Shown here: positions 7,128 to 14,246 of the stretch, in pieces
Numbering within the stretch: position 1 is the stretch's first letter
How the letters are laid out: the number at the start of each line of letters is the position of its first letter
Source: Bacillota bacterium
GTDB taxonomy: Bacteria; Eremiobacterota; SpSt-956; JAKJGF01
Reading direction: 5' to 3'
Assembly (NCBI GenBank): GCA_029555925.1
Contig: JAKPQU010000524.1
Location: forward strand, 1 to 17,568
DNA length: 17,568 nt
Position numbers and translations under genes: made by a program
Notes under the pieces: generated by a model
What the model saw: only the letters and a program-made list of their open reading frames with translations
What the model was told of the DNA's origin: nothing
Databases searched by the model: none

Positions 7128-8141
7128 ATGAAAATACTTGATAAGATATGGAAAAGAGGACAGGATTTTCTCTCTGTTGATTACCCCATAATTTCCGGTG
7201 GCATGACATGGGTAAGTACTTATGAACTTATAAAATCTGTAAGCGATAACGGGGCATTCCCTGTATTTGCCGGAGGAAATATGCCGTCAGATCTGTTTGA
7301 ACATGAAATTGACAGATGTGTAGAAAAACTGAAAAAACCTTTTGCCGTTAATCTAATTACTATAGCTCCCAATTACAGAGAACACTATAAAATACTTCTT
7401 TCAAAGCATGTACCATTTGTAATTTTTGCAGGAAGTTTTCCGAAAAAATCAGATGTAAAGATTATAAAGGACACAGGCAAGAAAGTCATGTCTTTTGCTT
7501 CTGAAAAATCCATAGCGAAAAAGCAGATCGATTTCGGAGTAGATGCTCTTATACTGGAAGGAAGCGAGGCAGGAGGCCATATAGGTCATGTATCTCTTAC
7601 TGTTCTGCTTCAGGATGTTCTTTTTGATATGAGGGATTTTCCTGTCTTTGTTGCAGGCGGTATAGCCACAGGAAAGATGATGGCCCATCTTCTGCTGATG
7701 GGTGCCTGCGGATGTCAGCTTGGGACACGTTTTGTTATGAGTGAAGAATGTACTGCTCACCCGAAATTTAAAGAAGCTTTTATGAAGGCAAGAGCCAGAC
7801 AGGCCATTGCGACACCTCAGTATGATTCCAAATTACCTGTTGTGGCAGTGAGAGCAATAAAAAATAAGAGTATGAAAGATTTCGGCAGACTTCAGCTTGA
7901 GCTTTTAAATAAACTTGAAAGAGGTGAAATAACCAGGGAAAAGGCTCAGTATGAAGTTGAGAATTTCTGGGTAGGAGGACTGAGAAATGCCGTTATTGAC
8001 GGAGATGTCGATAGCGGTTCTCTTATGGCAGGGCAGAGTGTTGGACTCATAAAGAATATAAAATCTGTAAAGGAAATTATAAAGGAATTCATAGACGATG
8101 CAGAAGAAGAACTGACGAGAATAAAAAATATGCTTCCTTAA
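7128..8141 (+). CDS. FMN-dependent nitronate monooxygenase / FabK-like oxidoreductase
   Basis: 337-aa cytoplasmic TIM-barrel flavoprotein of the NMO/2-nitropropane dioxygenase family, which also contains enoyl-ACP reductase II (FabK). Seen: PIISGGMTWVS near 20-30 (substrate/flavin strand), GSEAGGHIGH at 145-154 with the family's catalytic histidine (H151), VAGGIATG at 175-182 and GACGCQLGTRF at 192-202 for FMN phosphate, and AGQSVGLI near the C-terminus. The length is normal. The start is firm: GAGGAGA lies 7 nt before the ATG. Without a neighbouring fab operon, detoxification of nitronates and a role in fatty-acid synthesis cannot be told apart; FabK is possible if the genome lacks FabI. The gene is monocistronic and ends in a strong hairpin. 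Confidence 0.87.
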   Translation: MKILDKIWKRGQDFLSVDYPIISGGMTWVSTYELIKSVSDNGAFPVFAGGNMPSDLFEHEIDRCVEKLKKPFAVNLITIAPNYREHYKILLSKHVPFVIFAGSFPKKSDVKIIKDTGKKVMSFASEKSIAKKQIDFGVDALILEGSEAGGHIGHVSLTVLLQDVLFDMRDFPVFVAGGIATGKMMAHLLLMGACGCQLGTRFVMSEECTAHPKFKEAFMKARARQAIATPQYDSKLPVVAVRAIKNKSMKDFGRLQLELLNKLERGEITREKAQYEVENFWVGGLRNAVIDGDVDSGSLMAGQSVGLIKNIKSVKEIIKEFIDDAEEELTRIKNMLP

Positions 8142-8152
8142 AGTGAAAACTT

Positions 8153-8180
8153 TAGAATGGCCTGAAATCAGGCCATTCTA
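8153..8180. terminator. Bidirectional intrinsic terminator
   Basis: TAGAATGGCCTGA (8153-8165) and TCAGGCCATTCTA (8168-8180) are perfect 13-bp complements around AA. The plus strand continues TTTATT and the minus strand continues into an A/T-rich stretch. It lies between two convergent genes, and the distal arm contains the TAG stop of the minus-strand gene. Confidence 0.85.
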
Positions 8181-8399
8181 TTTATTAAAACCTGCAAACG
8201 TTTCGAACCATTTAATCATATCTTCTTTTTTTTCAAATATCTGAATTACTTCTGGAACCGTGCCTGTTTGCTTCTCTATTATTACTTTTCCTCCTTTAGT
8301 CAATGTATCGTCACTTATTAATATTGCTTCTCTGAGCACTCCGTATAATCCTTTGCTTAAAGCCTCTTCTATTTTATTTAGCGGTATAATGAAATTCAT
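8178..8399 (-). CDS. Small hypothetical protein, 73 aa
   Basis: Family not recognised. A start supported by GGAG 7 nt upstream of the ATG and a stop inside a terminator hairpin argue that it is real. The protein is soluble and slightly charged, with no signal or membrane segment. Pattern: an N-terminal helix (LNKIEEALSKGLYGVLREAI), a middle of beta-like stretches (GGKVIIEKQTGTVPEVIQIFE) and a C-terminal aromatic helix (KKEDMIKWFETFAGFN). No cysteine or obvious catalytic residues. It is followed downstream only by the terminator shared with the convergent NMO gene, and upstream by a dispersed repeat. Confidence 0.7.
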   Translation of the reverse strand: MNFIIPLNKIEEALSKGLYGVLREAILISDDTLTKGGKVIIEKQTGTVPEVIQIFEKKEDMIKWFETFAGFNK

Positions 8400-8450
8400 A
8401 TAAGAGCTCCTTTCCCTATTTCACTTTTATTTTTTTCCGGGCAAAATATT

Positions 8451-8549
8451 TTACTGACCTGAGCATAAGCAATTAATATTTTAATATGTTATAAACCAGA
8501 TTAGATAAGGTTTTCTGGCTTTTCACTATTCACTACTCAATTCAGTAAT
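8451..8549. repeat. Copy A of a dispersed intergenic repeat, ending in heptamers
   Basis: TTACTGACCTGAGCATAAGC (8451-8470) equals 12131-12150, and 8474-8519 (46 bp) equals 12233-12278. The two blocks, 82 bp apart in copy B, are almost fused here. The element ends in period-7 units (TTCACTA, TTCACTA, CTCAATT; 8522-8542), one unit fewer than copy B. It sits in the 433-bp gene-free stretch 8400-8832. The remainder (8550-8832) is AT-rich leader of the LOG gene with a small hairpin ATCTAT/ATAGAT (8729-8745); no further gene was found. Confidence 0.85.
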
Positions 8550-8832
8550 TCTTTAAGATTCTTTCCTGCCAGGCAATTTCCCTTTAATTTTTTATAAAAT
8601 GTACAGATTTTGCTTTAACGCATATCTTTACGATTTTTTCTTTTTTTAATTCATTCTTCCACAGATTATTTTGTAACACAGGAAATAAGCGGAAATTTAC
8701 AGGGCGGTCATTGAATTTTCCTGACTATTTATCTATGCAAAATAGATGTCTTTCTATGAAAATTTTTTATAAAATCTTGCCAGAATGTTCCGGAAATTGT
8801 ATATTTTATATAAAAAATTTCAGGAGATTAAT

Positions 8833-9399
8833 ATGAAAAAAATTTGTATTTACTGTTCATCAAGTGACAGAGTTAAATCTTCCTTTTTTAAGGCAGCTAC
8901 AGAACTTGGAGAAATAATTGGTCTTAAGGGATGGACCCTTGTATACGGCGGAACAAACATAGGACTTATGGGAGCAGTCGCAAAAGCTGTTCACTCCAGA
9001 GGAGGTTATGTTACAGGTGTCATACCGTCTTTTCTGAAAGAAAAAAATATAGCCTATAATGATTCCGATGAACTTTTTATTACTGAAAACATGAGGGAAA
9101 GAAAGAAGATTATGGAAGAGACAGCAGATGGTTTTATTGCTCTTCCCGGAGGTTTCGGCACTGTTGAAGAAATATGTGAAATTTTGACTTTAAAACAACT
9201 TCAGATTCATAATAAACCTGTAGTTTTCCTGAATACTGACGATTACTATAAAAATTTAATTGATTTTTTTGAACATATGTACAGTGAAGATTTTGTAAAA
9301 TCAGATTTCAGGAGGCTTTATTCCGTGGAATCTGAGCCGGAACAGGCCGTCGCATATATTGAAAACTACGTGCCTGTAACATTGAAAAGTAAGATTTAA
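8833..9399 (+). CDS. LOG-family nucleotide 5'-monophosphate phosphoribohydrolase
   Basis: 188-aa cytoplasmic enzyme of the LOG ('lonely guy') family with a Rossmann-like fold, which cleaves the N-glycosidic bond of AMP-like or cytokinin nucleotides to release base and ribose 5-phosphate. The opening ICIYCSSS, then GWTLVYGGTNIGLMGAVA (nucleotide binding) and the paired signatures MRERKK (about 92-97) and PGGFGTVEE (about 110-118) are diagnostic; arginine and glutamate of these motifs form the active site. The ATG at 8833 was chosen because CAGGAG lies 6 nt upstream and the protein then starts directly at the first strand; an upstream ATG at 8785 adds 16 residues and has no ribosome binding site. 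Cytokinin production versus nucleotide salvage cannot be decided. Single-gene unit. Confidence 0.92.
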   Translation: MKKICIYCSSSDRVKSSFFKAATELGEIIGLKGWTLVYGGTNIGLMGAVAKAVHSRGGYVTGVIPSFLKEKNIAYNDSDELFITENMRERKKIMEETADGFIALPGGFGTVEEICEILTLKQLQIHNKPVVFLNTDDYYKNLIDFFEHMYSEDFVKSDFRRLYSVESEPEQAVAYIENYVPVTLKSKI

Positions 9400-9435
9400 A
9401 TATAAAATATTTTATATTTCTATTTTTTTTTTTTT
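9398..9435 (+). terminator. AT-only hairpin plus T13 tract after the LOG gene
   Basis: A perfect 22-bp palindrome (9398-9419, half site AAATATAAAAT) begins in the LOG stop codon and is followed after 3 nt by thirteen T residues (9423-9435). The position and U-tract fit an intrinsic terminator, although the stem has no G-C pair and would be weak. Confidence 0.6.
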
Positions 9436-9548
9436 ATATATTTGCCGATAATAATTTTATGATTGTATAAGATTTAATAAAAATTATTTTTAATATAAAA
9501 AATAAATTGTTGAACTAAAATTAAGTTTTTAATGAAAGGAAGTATTTT

Positions 9549-11276
9549 ATGTTTGCTTCTATGAAGATTCGTTCAAAAATTTTACTTCTCCCGGCTCTCT
9601 TTTTTATTGGCCTTATAATAATTCAGTTGTTAAATTTTCTTATAGATGAACATATGAAAAAAACAATTGTTTTCAGAAATTATGAAGATCAACTGTTGAA
9701 TGGAAGTAAAGATACACTCATGGCAGTTGTGGATGTGGAAGCGGCGCATCTTGGAAAAATACTGAAAGGCATGAATGCAGAAAAAGATATTATCGATACT
9801 GTTATAAAAGAAACCGATCCAATACGTTTTTTTGAAGATGGGTCAGGCTATTTCTTTACCTACGACCTTACCGGCGTAAGAGTTAATGTTCCTATAAATA
9901 AGAGTAAGAACGGTCAGGACTGCTCGGACCTAAAAGACCCGAACGGCTGTTTTTTTGTAAAAGAATTTATAAAAGTTTCTAAAGATGGCGGAGGTTTTGT
10001 ACAATATTTCTTTGAAAAAGAAGGCAAAGGTGTTCAGCCGAAACTTAGTTATGTGAAATTGATTCCCGGCACAGATATATTGATAGGAACAGGCGTTTAT
10101 ATTGATAATATAGAAACAGAGAAAGCAACCCTTGCATCGAATATAAATAAAGCCAATTTTACCTATTTGATTTATAAAATTATACTGTTTCTTCTTGTTT
10201 TTTCAATAATTATTTTCCTGTCTCTGTTTATTGGCCATGCCATAACAAATCCGTTAATTAAAACTACCGATATGTTAAAAGATATTGCCATGGGGCATGG
10301 TGATCTCACCGCCAGATTACAGGTAAATTCTGAAGATGAAGTGGGAGATCTTGCCAGGTATTTTAATCTTTTTATGGATAAAATTCATACTATCATAAGG
10401 GACGTTTCATCTACTACATCCAATCTTTCCGAATCGTCGAAAGAACTTTCTATTACGTCAAAGCAAATGGCATCCAATTCGGAAGAAATGAGCAACCAGG
10501 CAAACAGTCTGGCTGCAGCATCAGAACAGATGGCCACAAATTTAAATAATATATCACTCAGGACTGAAGAAATGGCTAACTCTGTAAATTCAGTTGCTGC
10601 TGCTATAGAAGAAATGAGTGTTTCCCTCTCGGATGTGGCAAAAAACTGTACCAGAGCGTCACAGGTAGTAACTGATGCCGATGGTAAAGCAAAGACAACA
10701 GTGGCTGTTATGGAAAAATTAAACGGTTCTTCTGCCAGTATAGGAAAAATACTGGATACTATTAAAGAAATTGCCGATCAGACAAATCTTCTTGCATTGA
10801 ATGCTACAATTGAGGCAGCCAGAGCAGGAGAAGCAGGAAAGGGTTTTGCCGTAGTCGCAAATGAAGTTAAAGAGCTGGCAAAACAGACAACTATGGCTAC
10901 AGGTGAAATCAGTCGTCAGATTCAGGATATGCAGTTGAATACCAGAAATACCGTTACTGCTATGAATGAAATATCTAAAGTTATAACATCGATTAATTCC
11001 ATAACACAGCATATTGCCACTGCAGTCGAAGAACAATCCGTAACGATTAACGGAATTTCAGGTAATGTGAGTGAAGCCTCACAGGCATCTAGTGAAATAG
11101 CCGGTAATGTTCAGCAGGCTTCCATCAGTTCCGGTGAGATTTCTTCAAATATACACAATATGAGCAATGCTGCTCAGGATACATCATCAGGTGCTGTAGA
11201 AACTAAAGTCTGTGCAGAGAAACTTATTGAAATGTCTGTAACGCTGAATGGGCTGGTAGGACAGTTTAAGGTTTAG
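9549..11276 (+). CDS. Methyl-accepting chemotaxis protein with periplasmic Cache domain
   Basis: 575-aa inner-membrane chemoreceptor that passes ligand occupancy to the CheA/CheW array. Order: TM1 about 10-32; a single-Cache sensor about 40-190 with the typical [25 protein letters not shown] and [14 protein letters not shown]2 about 205-229; HAMP about 226-283 (P-loop turn NPLIK, later [12 protein letters not shown]); and a long coiled-coil signalling domain with the conserved tip [22 protein letters not shown] spread over 407-428, continuing [11 protein letters not shown]. Single-Cache receptors of this type often bind small organic acids, but the ligand here is unknown. There is no C-terminal NWETF-like CheR/B tether. 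AAAGGAAG lies 6 nt before the ATG. No che genes are nearby, so it is an orphan receptor acting with a distant array. Confidence 0.95.
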   Translation: MFASMKIRSKILLLPALFFIGLIIIQLLNFLIDEHMKKTIVFRNYEDQLLNGSKDTLMAVVDVEAAHLGKILKGMNAEKDIIDTVIKETDPIRFFEDGSGYFFTYDLTGVRVNVPINKSKNGQDCSDLKDPNGCFFVKEFIKVSKDGGGFVQYFFEKEGKGVQPKLSYVKLIPGTDILIGTGVYIDNIETEKATLASNINKANFTYLIYKIILFLLVFSIIIFLSLFIGHAITNPLIKTTDMLKDIAMGHGDLTARLQVNSEDEVGDLARYFNLFMDKIHTIIRDVSSTTSNLSESSKELSITSKQMASNSEEMSNQANSLAAASEQMATNLNNISLRTEEMANSVNSVAAAIEEMSVSLSDVAKNCTRASQVVTDADGKAKTTVAVMEKLNGSSASIGKILDTIKEIADQTNLLALNATIEAARAGEAGKGFAVVANEVKELAKQTTMATGEISRQIQDMQLNTRNTVTAMNEISKVITSINSITQHIATAVEEQSVTINGISGNVSEASQASSEIAGNVQQASISSGEISSNIHNMSNAAQDTSSGAVETKVCAEKLIEMSVTLNGLVGQFKV

Positions 11277-11334
11277 ACTGAGAAGCAGGATACCCACCAA
11301 TTGATTGATGGGTGATTCACTTACTGAAACGTTT

Positions 11335-11377
11335 CTATAAATAAAGGCCTGTCTGTAAAAGAGGCCTTTATTTATAG
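11335..11377. terminator. Bidirectional terminator after the chemoreceptor gene
   Basis: CTATAAATAAAGGCC (11335-11349) and GGCCTTTATTTATAG (11363-11377) are perfect 15-bp complements with a 13-nt loop. GGCC followed by TTTATTT in either direction makes it suitable for both the chemoreceptor (+) and the 72-aa gene (-). A smaller hairpin, ACCCA/TGGGT, precedes it at 11292-11313. Confidence 0.8.
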
Positions 11378-11426
11378 ATGGAATATTATTTATTTACGGG
11401 ACTGCCAGAAGAAAAAAATATTAAGA

Positions 11427-11645
11427 TTACTTTCCTGCAGGGGCATTAACTGACAGCCCCTGTCTAGTTATGGTGTTGTTGTAATTCGTGAGGATTTTTG
11501 AAGGTATTTCGGAGGGATCTTTTAAAATTAAAGAGGAATTCTCTTCCCTGGAAATCACAGGGAAACATGACAGAATAATTCCGGCCTGAATATAACGGCC
11601 CCGGAAATTAAATATCTTCATATATGGTATCTTACTGTTATCCAT
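11427..11645 (-). CDS. Small hypothetical protein, 72 aa, second gene of a two-gene unit
   Basis: Family not recognised. AGAGGA lies 5 nt before the ATG, and the gene begins 33 bp after the stop of the frameshifted gene, so the two probably share a transcript. It has no clear signal peptide (a short hydrophobic patch AGIILSCFPVI near 21-31), a Ser/Pro-rich middle and an uncharged tail. A 7-bp hairpin, CAGGGGC/GCCCCTG (11438-11462), overlaps its last codons and is followed on the minus strand by a T-run, which may act as a terminator. Coding status rests on the ribosome binding site and context only. Confidence 0.6.
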   Translation of the reverse strand: MDNSKIPYMKIFNFRGRYIQAGIILSCFPVISREENSSLILKDPSEIPSKILTNYNNTITRQGLSVNAPAGK

Positions 11646-11678
11646 AAATTCCTCTTAAATATTTATAAAAAATATAAA

Positions 11679-12025
11679 TCAATCTCCACCATTATAGCGA
11701 TTACCCAGGGCATCTGTCAATATAGTCTGTAACATATCCAGATAATTTCTGTCTTTACATGAAATAAGCTTTTCCCATTTCATTTCCCTGCGTAAAAATA
11801 TTACAAGAGAAAAATCATAATTTCTGGCAGGGCGGCACGGATCACCTTTATGAAAGATTTTAACTTCACAAGAACATATATCTGATAAAGGCATTTCAAT
11901 TGTTATGGGGTAAAAAATATATGTTCTTTTTTTACAGATATTTTTCTGCTCGTTATGGTGATATTTTTATCCTGAAAATATATTTCTTCCTCATGATGCT
12001 TATCCTGCTCTGTTATTGTAGGCAT
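11679..12025 (-). pseudogene. Small DUF6232-like gene split by a -1 frameshift at an A7 run
   Basis: A strong start (AAAAGGAG, then ATG at 12025) opens MPTITEQDKHHEEEIYFQDK and runs 40 codons to a TAA at 11903-11905. A second reading frame, open to 11679, continues the sense after a -1 shift at the minus-strand run of seven A (plus T7, 11927-11933): ...ITSRKISVKK-RTYIFYPITIEMPLSDI..., about 115 aa in total. The combined pattern (YFxDxNITIT-R, then TY-hydrophobic-PI-MPLSDI) resembles small DUF6232-type proteins, from memory and unverified. Frame-0 codons at the run read GTA AAA AAA G, i.e. A_AAA_AAA, a known kind of -1 slippery site. A lost A in sequence or genome is the simpler explanation. 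The second frame alone has no ribosome binding site before its ATG at 11894. Confidence 0.65.
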
Positions 12026-12126
12026 AATTATTCTCCTTTTCATGTTACCCTGTTCTTAAATCGCTTACGTGCAAGCATTTTTTATATACAGTGACTTTAG
12101 CTCTTATGCTTTTACAAATCAAACAT

Positions 12127-12315
12127 AATATTACTGACCTGAGCATAAGCATGTAATAAAAGTTTTCCTCCCGTCACGCGTCACGCGTAACGCGTCACGA
12201 GAGCATATATGTATTATTTATGCTTACCTCAGTAATATTTTAATATGTTATAAACCAGATTAGATAAGGTTTTCTGGCGTTTCACTTTTCACTATTCACT
12301 ACTCACTTCAGTAAG
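12127..12315. repeat. Copy B (fullest) of the dispersed repeat, with a hairpin core and heptamer tail
   Basis: The core is an imperfect inverted repeat: AATATTACTGA (12127-12137) is exactly complementary to 12229-12239, with partial pairing for another 14 bp. It encloses a G+C-rich stretch at about 12172-12199 built of TCACGCG-like units. The 46-bp block 12233-12278 is identical to part of copy A; then four period-7 units follow (TTCACTT, TTCACTA, TTCACTA, CTCACTT; 12281-12308). It fills much of the 418-bp gene-free stretch 12026-12443; the remainder is the divergent promoter region of the frameshifted gene and moaB. Confidence 0.85.
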
Positions 12316-12385
12316 TGTGTCATTTGATAATAATATATCATAGTTACTAGAAAAGTGTAAATAATTCCTTTGTTAATAATTTTCA

Positions 12386-12414
12386 TTGTCTTTTTTCAGC
12401 GAAAGTTATATAAT
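12386..12414 (+). promoter_or_regulatory. Sigma70-type promoter of the moaB-moeA operon
   Basis: TTGTCT (12386-12391) and TATAAT (12409-12414) are 17 bp apart. The predicted start site is near 12421, giving a leader of about 22 nt with GGAGG at 12431-12435. The leader is too short for a molybdenum-cofactor riboswitch. Confidence 0.75.
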
Positions 12415-12443
12415 TCATTAAAATCATTAAGGAGGTCAGCTAA

Positions 12444-12947
12444 ATGAGTCTTGAAGAACATAGAGAAAAATCACGTAAAACCGTAAAAGTTCTGGTTGTA
12501 ACAGTAAGTGATACCAGGACAAAAGAAACGGATATATCTGGAAAAATTATAAGAGAAATGCTGGAAAAGCATTCTCATAAGGTAGTCGATTCAATCATCA
12601 TAGAAAATGACGCAAATATTATACAAACTTTTGTGGAAAACGAACTGACATGGTTCAGGGCAGAAGCAATTATATTTAACGGAGGTACAGGTATTTCTTC
12701 GAAGGATATAACAGTTAATCTTTTAGAGAAAATGATTGATAAGAAACTTGACGGATTCGGTGAATTCTTCCGTTATCTCAGTTATAAAGAAATAGGGACT
12801 GCAGCTATGATGAGCAGGACAATGGCCGGTGTTGCAGGGAGTACACTCGTTATATGTCTTCCAGGGTCGCCGAAGGCAGTCTCTCTTGCCATGGAAAAAC
12901 TCGTTTTACCGGAACTGGGACATATGGTTATGGAAATTTTTAAATAG
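12444..12947 (+). CDS. moaB: Molybdopterin adenylyltransferase (MoaB/MogA family)
   Basis: 167-aa cytoplasmic enzyme that adenylates molybdopterin, priming it for metal insertion. Seen: VTVSDTRTKETDISGK near 16-31; the MPT-binding FNGGTGISSKDITVNLL near 75-91; GFGEFFRYLSYKEIGTAAMMSR near 99-120; and AGSTLVICLPGSPKAV near 126-142, all hallmark blocks in order. Length is normal for MoaB. The ribosome binding site AAGGAGGT lies 8 nt before the ATG. Twelve bases separate its stop from moeA, so the two are co-transcribed and act in sequence. It resembles MoaB more than MogA in length; the functions overlap. Confidence 0.93.
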   Translation: MSLEEHREKSRKTVKVLVVTVSDTRTKETDISGKIIREMLEKHSHKVVDSIIIENDANIIQTFVENELTWFRAEAIIFNGGTGISSKDITVNLLEKMIDKKLDGFGEFFRYLSYKEIGTAAMMSRTMAGVAGSTLVICLPGSPKAVSLAMEKLVLPELGHMVMEIFK

Positions 12948-12959
12948 AGGAGTCTTGAC

Positions 12960-14168
12960 ATGAAACCCATAGGTTCTCTTATAACACTTGATAAAGCAAT
13001 GGAAATCTGTTTTTCTTCCGTAAAAGAAATTTCAGAAGATGAGAAAGTGCATATACTTGAGGCTTCAGGAAGAGTTGTTTCCCGGGATATAATGTCCGGT
13101 ATAAATGTTCCGCCTTTTGCAAGATCTGCCATGGACGGCTATGGAGTTATAAGTGAAAATACTTTTTCCGCGGGACAGTTCAAACCTGTAAGGTTGAAAT
13201 GTGTTGATAAAATACATGCAGGCATGCAACCTCTCTGTGCCATAAAAACCGGCGAGTGTTCACAGATCGCTACAGGTGCCATGATACCGGAAGGTGCAGA
13301 CTCTGTTGTTATGGTAGAAAATACTGAAAAAGAAGGAGAAGATATACTTGTTTATAAACCTGTATATCCGGGACAGAATATTTCTCCTGCAGGAGAAGAT
13401 ATTCTGAATGGTTCTGTCGTTTTAAGAAAAGGTGATTTTCTGACACCTGCAAAAACAGGTGTTCTGGCAGCTCTCGGTATGGAATACATTGATGTTTACA
13501 GAAAACCGAAAGCAGTCATTATACCGACCGGTAATGAAGTAAGAACTCCCGGAGCGACACTTGAAGCAGGACAGATTTATGATGTGAATTCTTATACGCT
13601 CCATGCCGTCCTGACTTCTCATGGCGTAAATGCTTTTATCCATGAAGAGATAATTGAAGATGAAATAGGAAAAATAGAAGAAGTTATACGTTTATATGAG
13701 AATGTCGATTGTCTCATATTTTCAGGAGGTAGTTCGGTAGGCGAGAAGGATGTTATTATAGAAGCCCTGAGCCGTCATGGAGAGGTTTTATTCCATGGCA
13801 TAGCGGTAAAACCGGGTAAACCTGCTCTTTTCGGGAAAATTAACGATACATTGGTTTTCGGAATGCCGGGAAATCCTTCTTCCTGCCTGTCAAATGCATA
13901 TGTTATGCTGGTTCCTCTCTTCAGGAAGATAGGCCGTCTCCCTGAAGATATTGTAAGAAAAATAAAATTGCCTCTCTCTAAAAGGGTTGTTTCCACTCTG
14001 GGAAGGCATCAATTTCTCACTGTGAAAATAGTCAATGGAGAAGTTGAACCTGCCTTTAAAACATCGGGAGCCATTACAAGTATGTCGGAAGCGGACGGCT
14101 ACATAGAAATACCTGCACTGGTTGATCTAGTGGAAAAAGGTGAAATGGTAGAAGTGATATTATTTTAA
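12960..14168 (+). CDS. moeA: Molybdopterin molybdenumtransferase MoeA
   Basis: 402-aa cytoplasmic enzyme that inserts molybdate into adenylated molybdopterin, releasing AMP and active cofactor. Hallmarks in order: PPFARSAMDGYGV near 51-63; IATGAMIPEGADSVVMVE near 103-120; the domain III opening PKAVIIPTGNEVRTPG, then GQIYDVNSYTL; FSGGSSVGEKDVI near 255-267; and KPGKPALFG with FGMPGNPSSCLSNAYV near 300-316. A short C-terminal domain IV follows. GAGGAG lies 8 nt before the ATG. No fused MobA or PBP-like domain. No molybdoenzyme, moaA/C/E or mod transporter is in the window, so its client enzyme is elsewhere. Confidence 0.95.
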   Translation: MKPIGSLITLDKAMEICFSSVKEISEDEKVHILEASGRVVSRDIMSGINVPPFARSAMDGYGVISENTFSAGQFKPVRLKCVDKIHAGMQPLCAIKTGECSQIATGAMIPEGADSVVMVENTEKEGEDILVYKPVYPGQNISPAGEDILNGSVVLRKGDFLTPAKTGVLAALGMEYIDVYRKPKAVIIPTGNEVRTPGATLEAGQIYDVNSYTLHAVLTSHGVNAFIHEEIIEDEIGKIEEVIRLYENVDCLIFSGGSSVGEKDVIIEALSRHGEVLFHGIAVKPGKPALFGKINDTLVFGMPGNPSSCLSNAYVMLVPLFRKIGRLPEDIVRKIKLPLSKRVVSTLGRHQFLTVKIVNGEVEPAFKTSGAITSMSEADGYIEIPALVDLVEKGEMVEVILF

Positions 14169-14182
14169 GGGTGATATTTTTT

Positions 14183-14246
14183 GTGACCAGTTTGTATCCT
14201 GACCTGCTGGTCACCCTTCACCCTTTACCCTTCACTTTTCACTACT
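14183..14246. terminator. Convergent-gene terminator followed by a heptamer repeat array
   Basis: GTGACCAG (14183-14190) pairs perfectly with CTGGTCAC (14207-14214), and AAGGGTGA just upstream can pair with TCACCCTT beyond it. From 14212 five period-7 units follow (CACCCTT, CACCCTT, TACCCTT, CACTTTT, CACTACT), the last carrying the TAG stop of the minus-strand TPR gene. The hairpin lies between moeA (+) and the TPR gene (-); there is no long U-run, so termination is likely but not certain. Confidence 0.65.

Noticed and set aside
8522..8549. CRISPR array
   Set aside because: Units are 7 bp without spacers; no cas genes in the window.
8785..8832. Earlier start for the LOG protein
   Set aside because: The ATG at 8833 has CAGGAG at the right distance; the extension adds a tail not seen in the family.
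10719..11036. Minus-strand ORF of 105 codons inside the chemoreceptor gene
   Set aside because: Lies antisense to the conserved signalling domain; cysteine-rich composition typical of a shadow frame.
11900..12094. Plus-strand ORF of 64 codons
   Set aside because: Antisense to the frameshifted small gene, whose opposite-strand start has a strong ribosome binding site; Phe/Tyr-rich low-complexity product.
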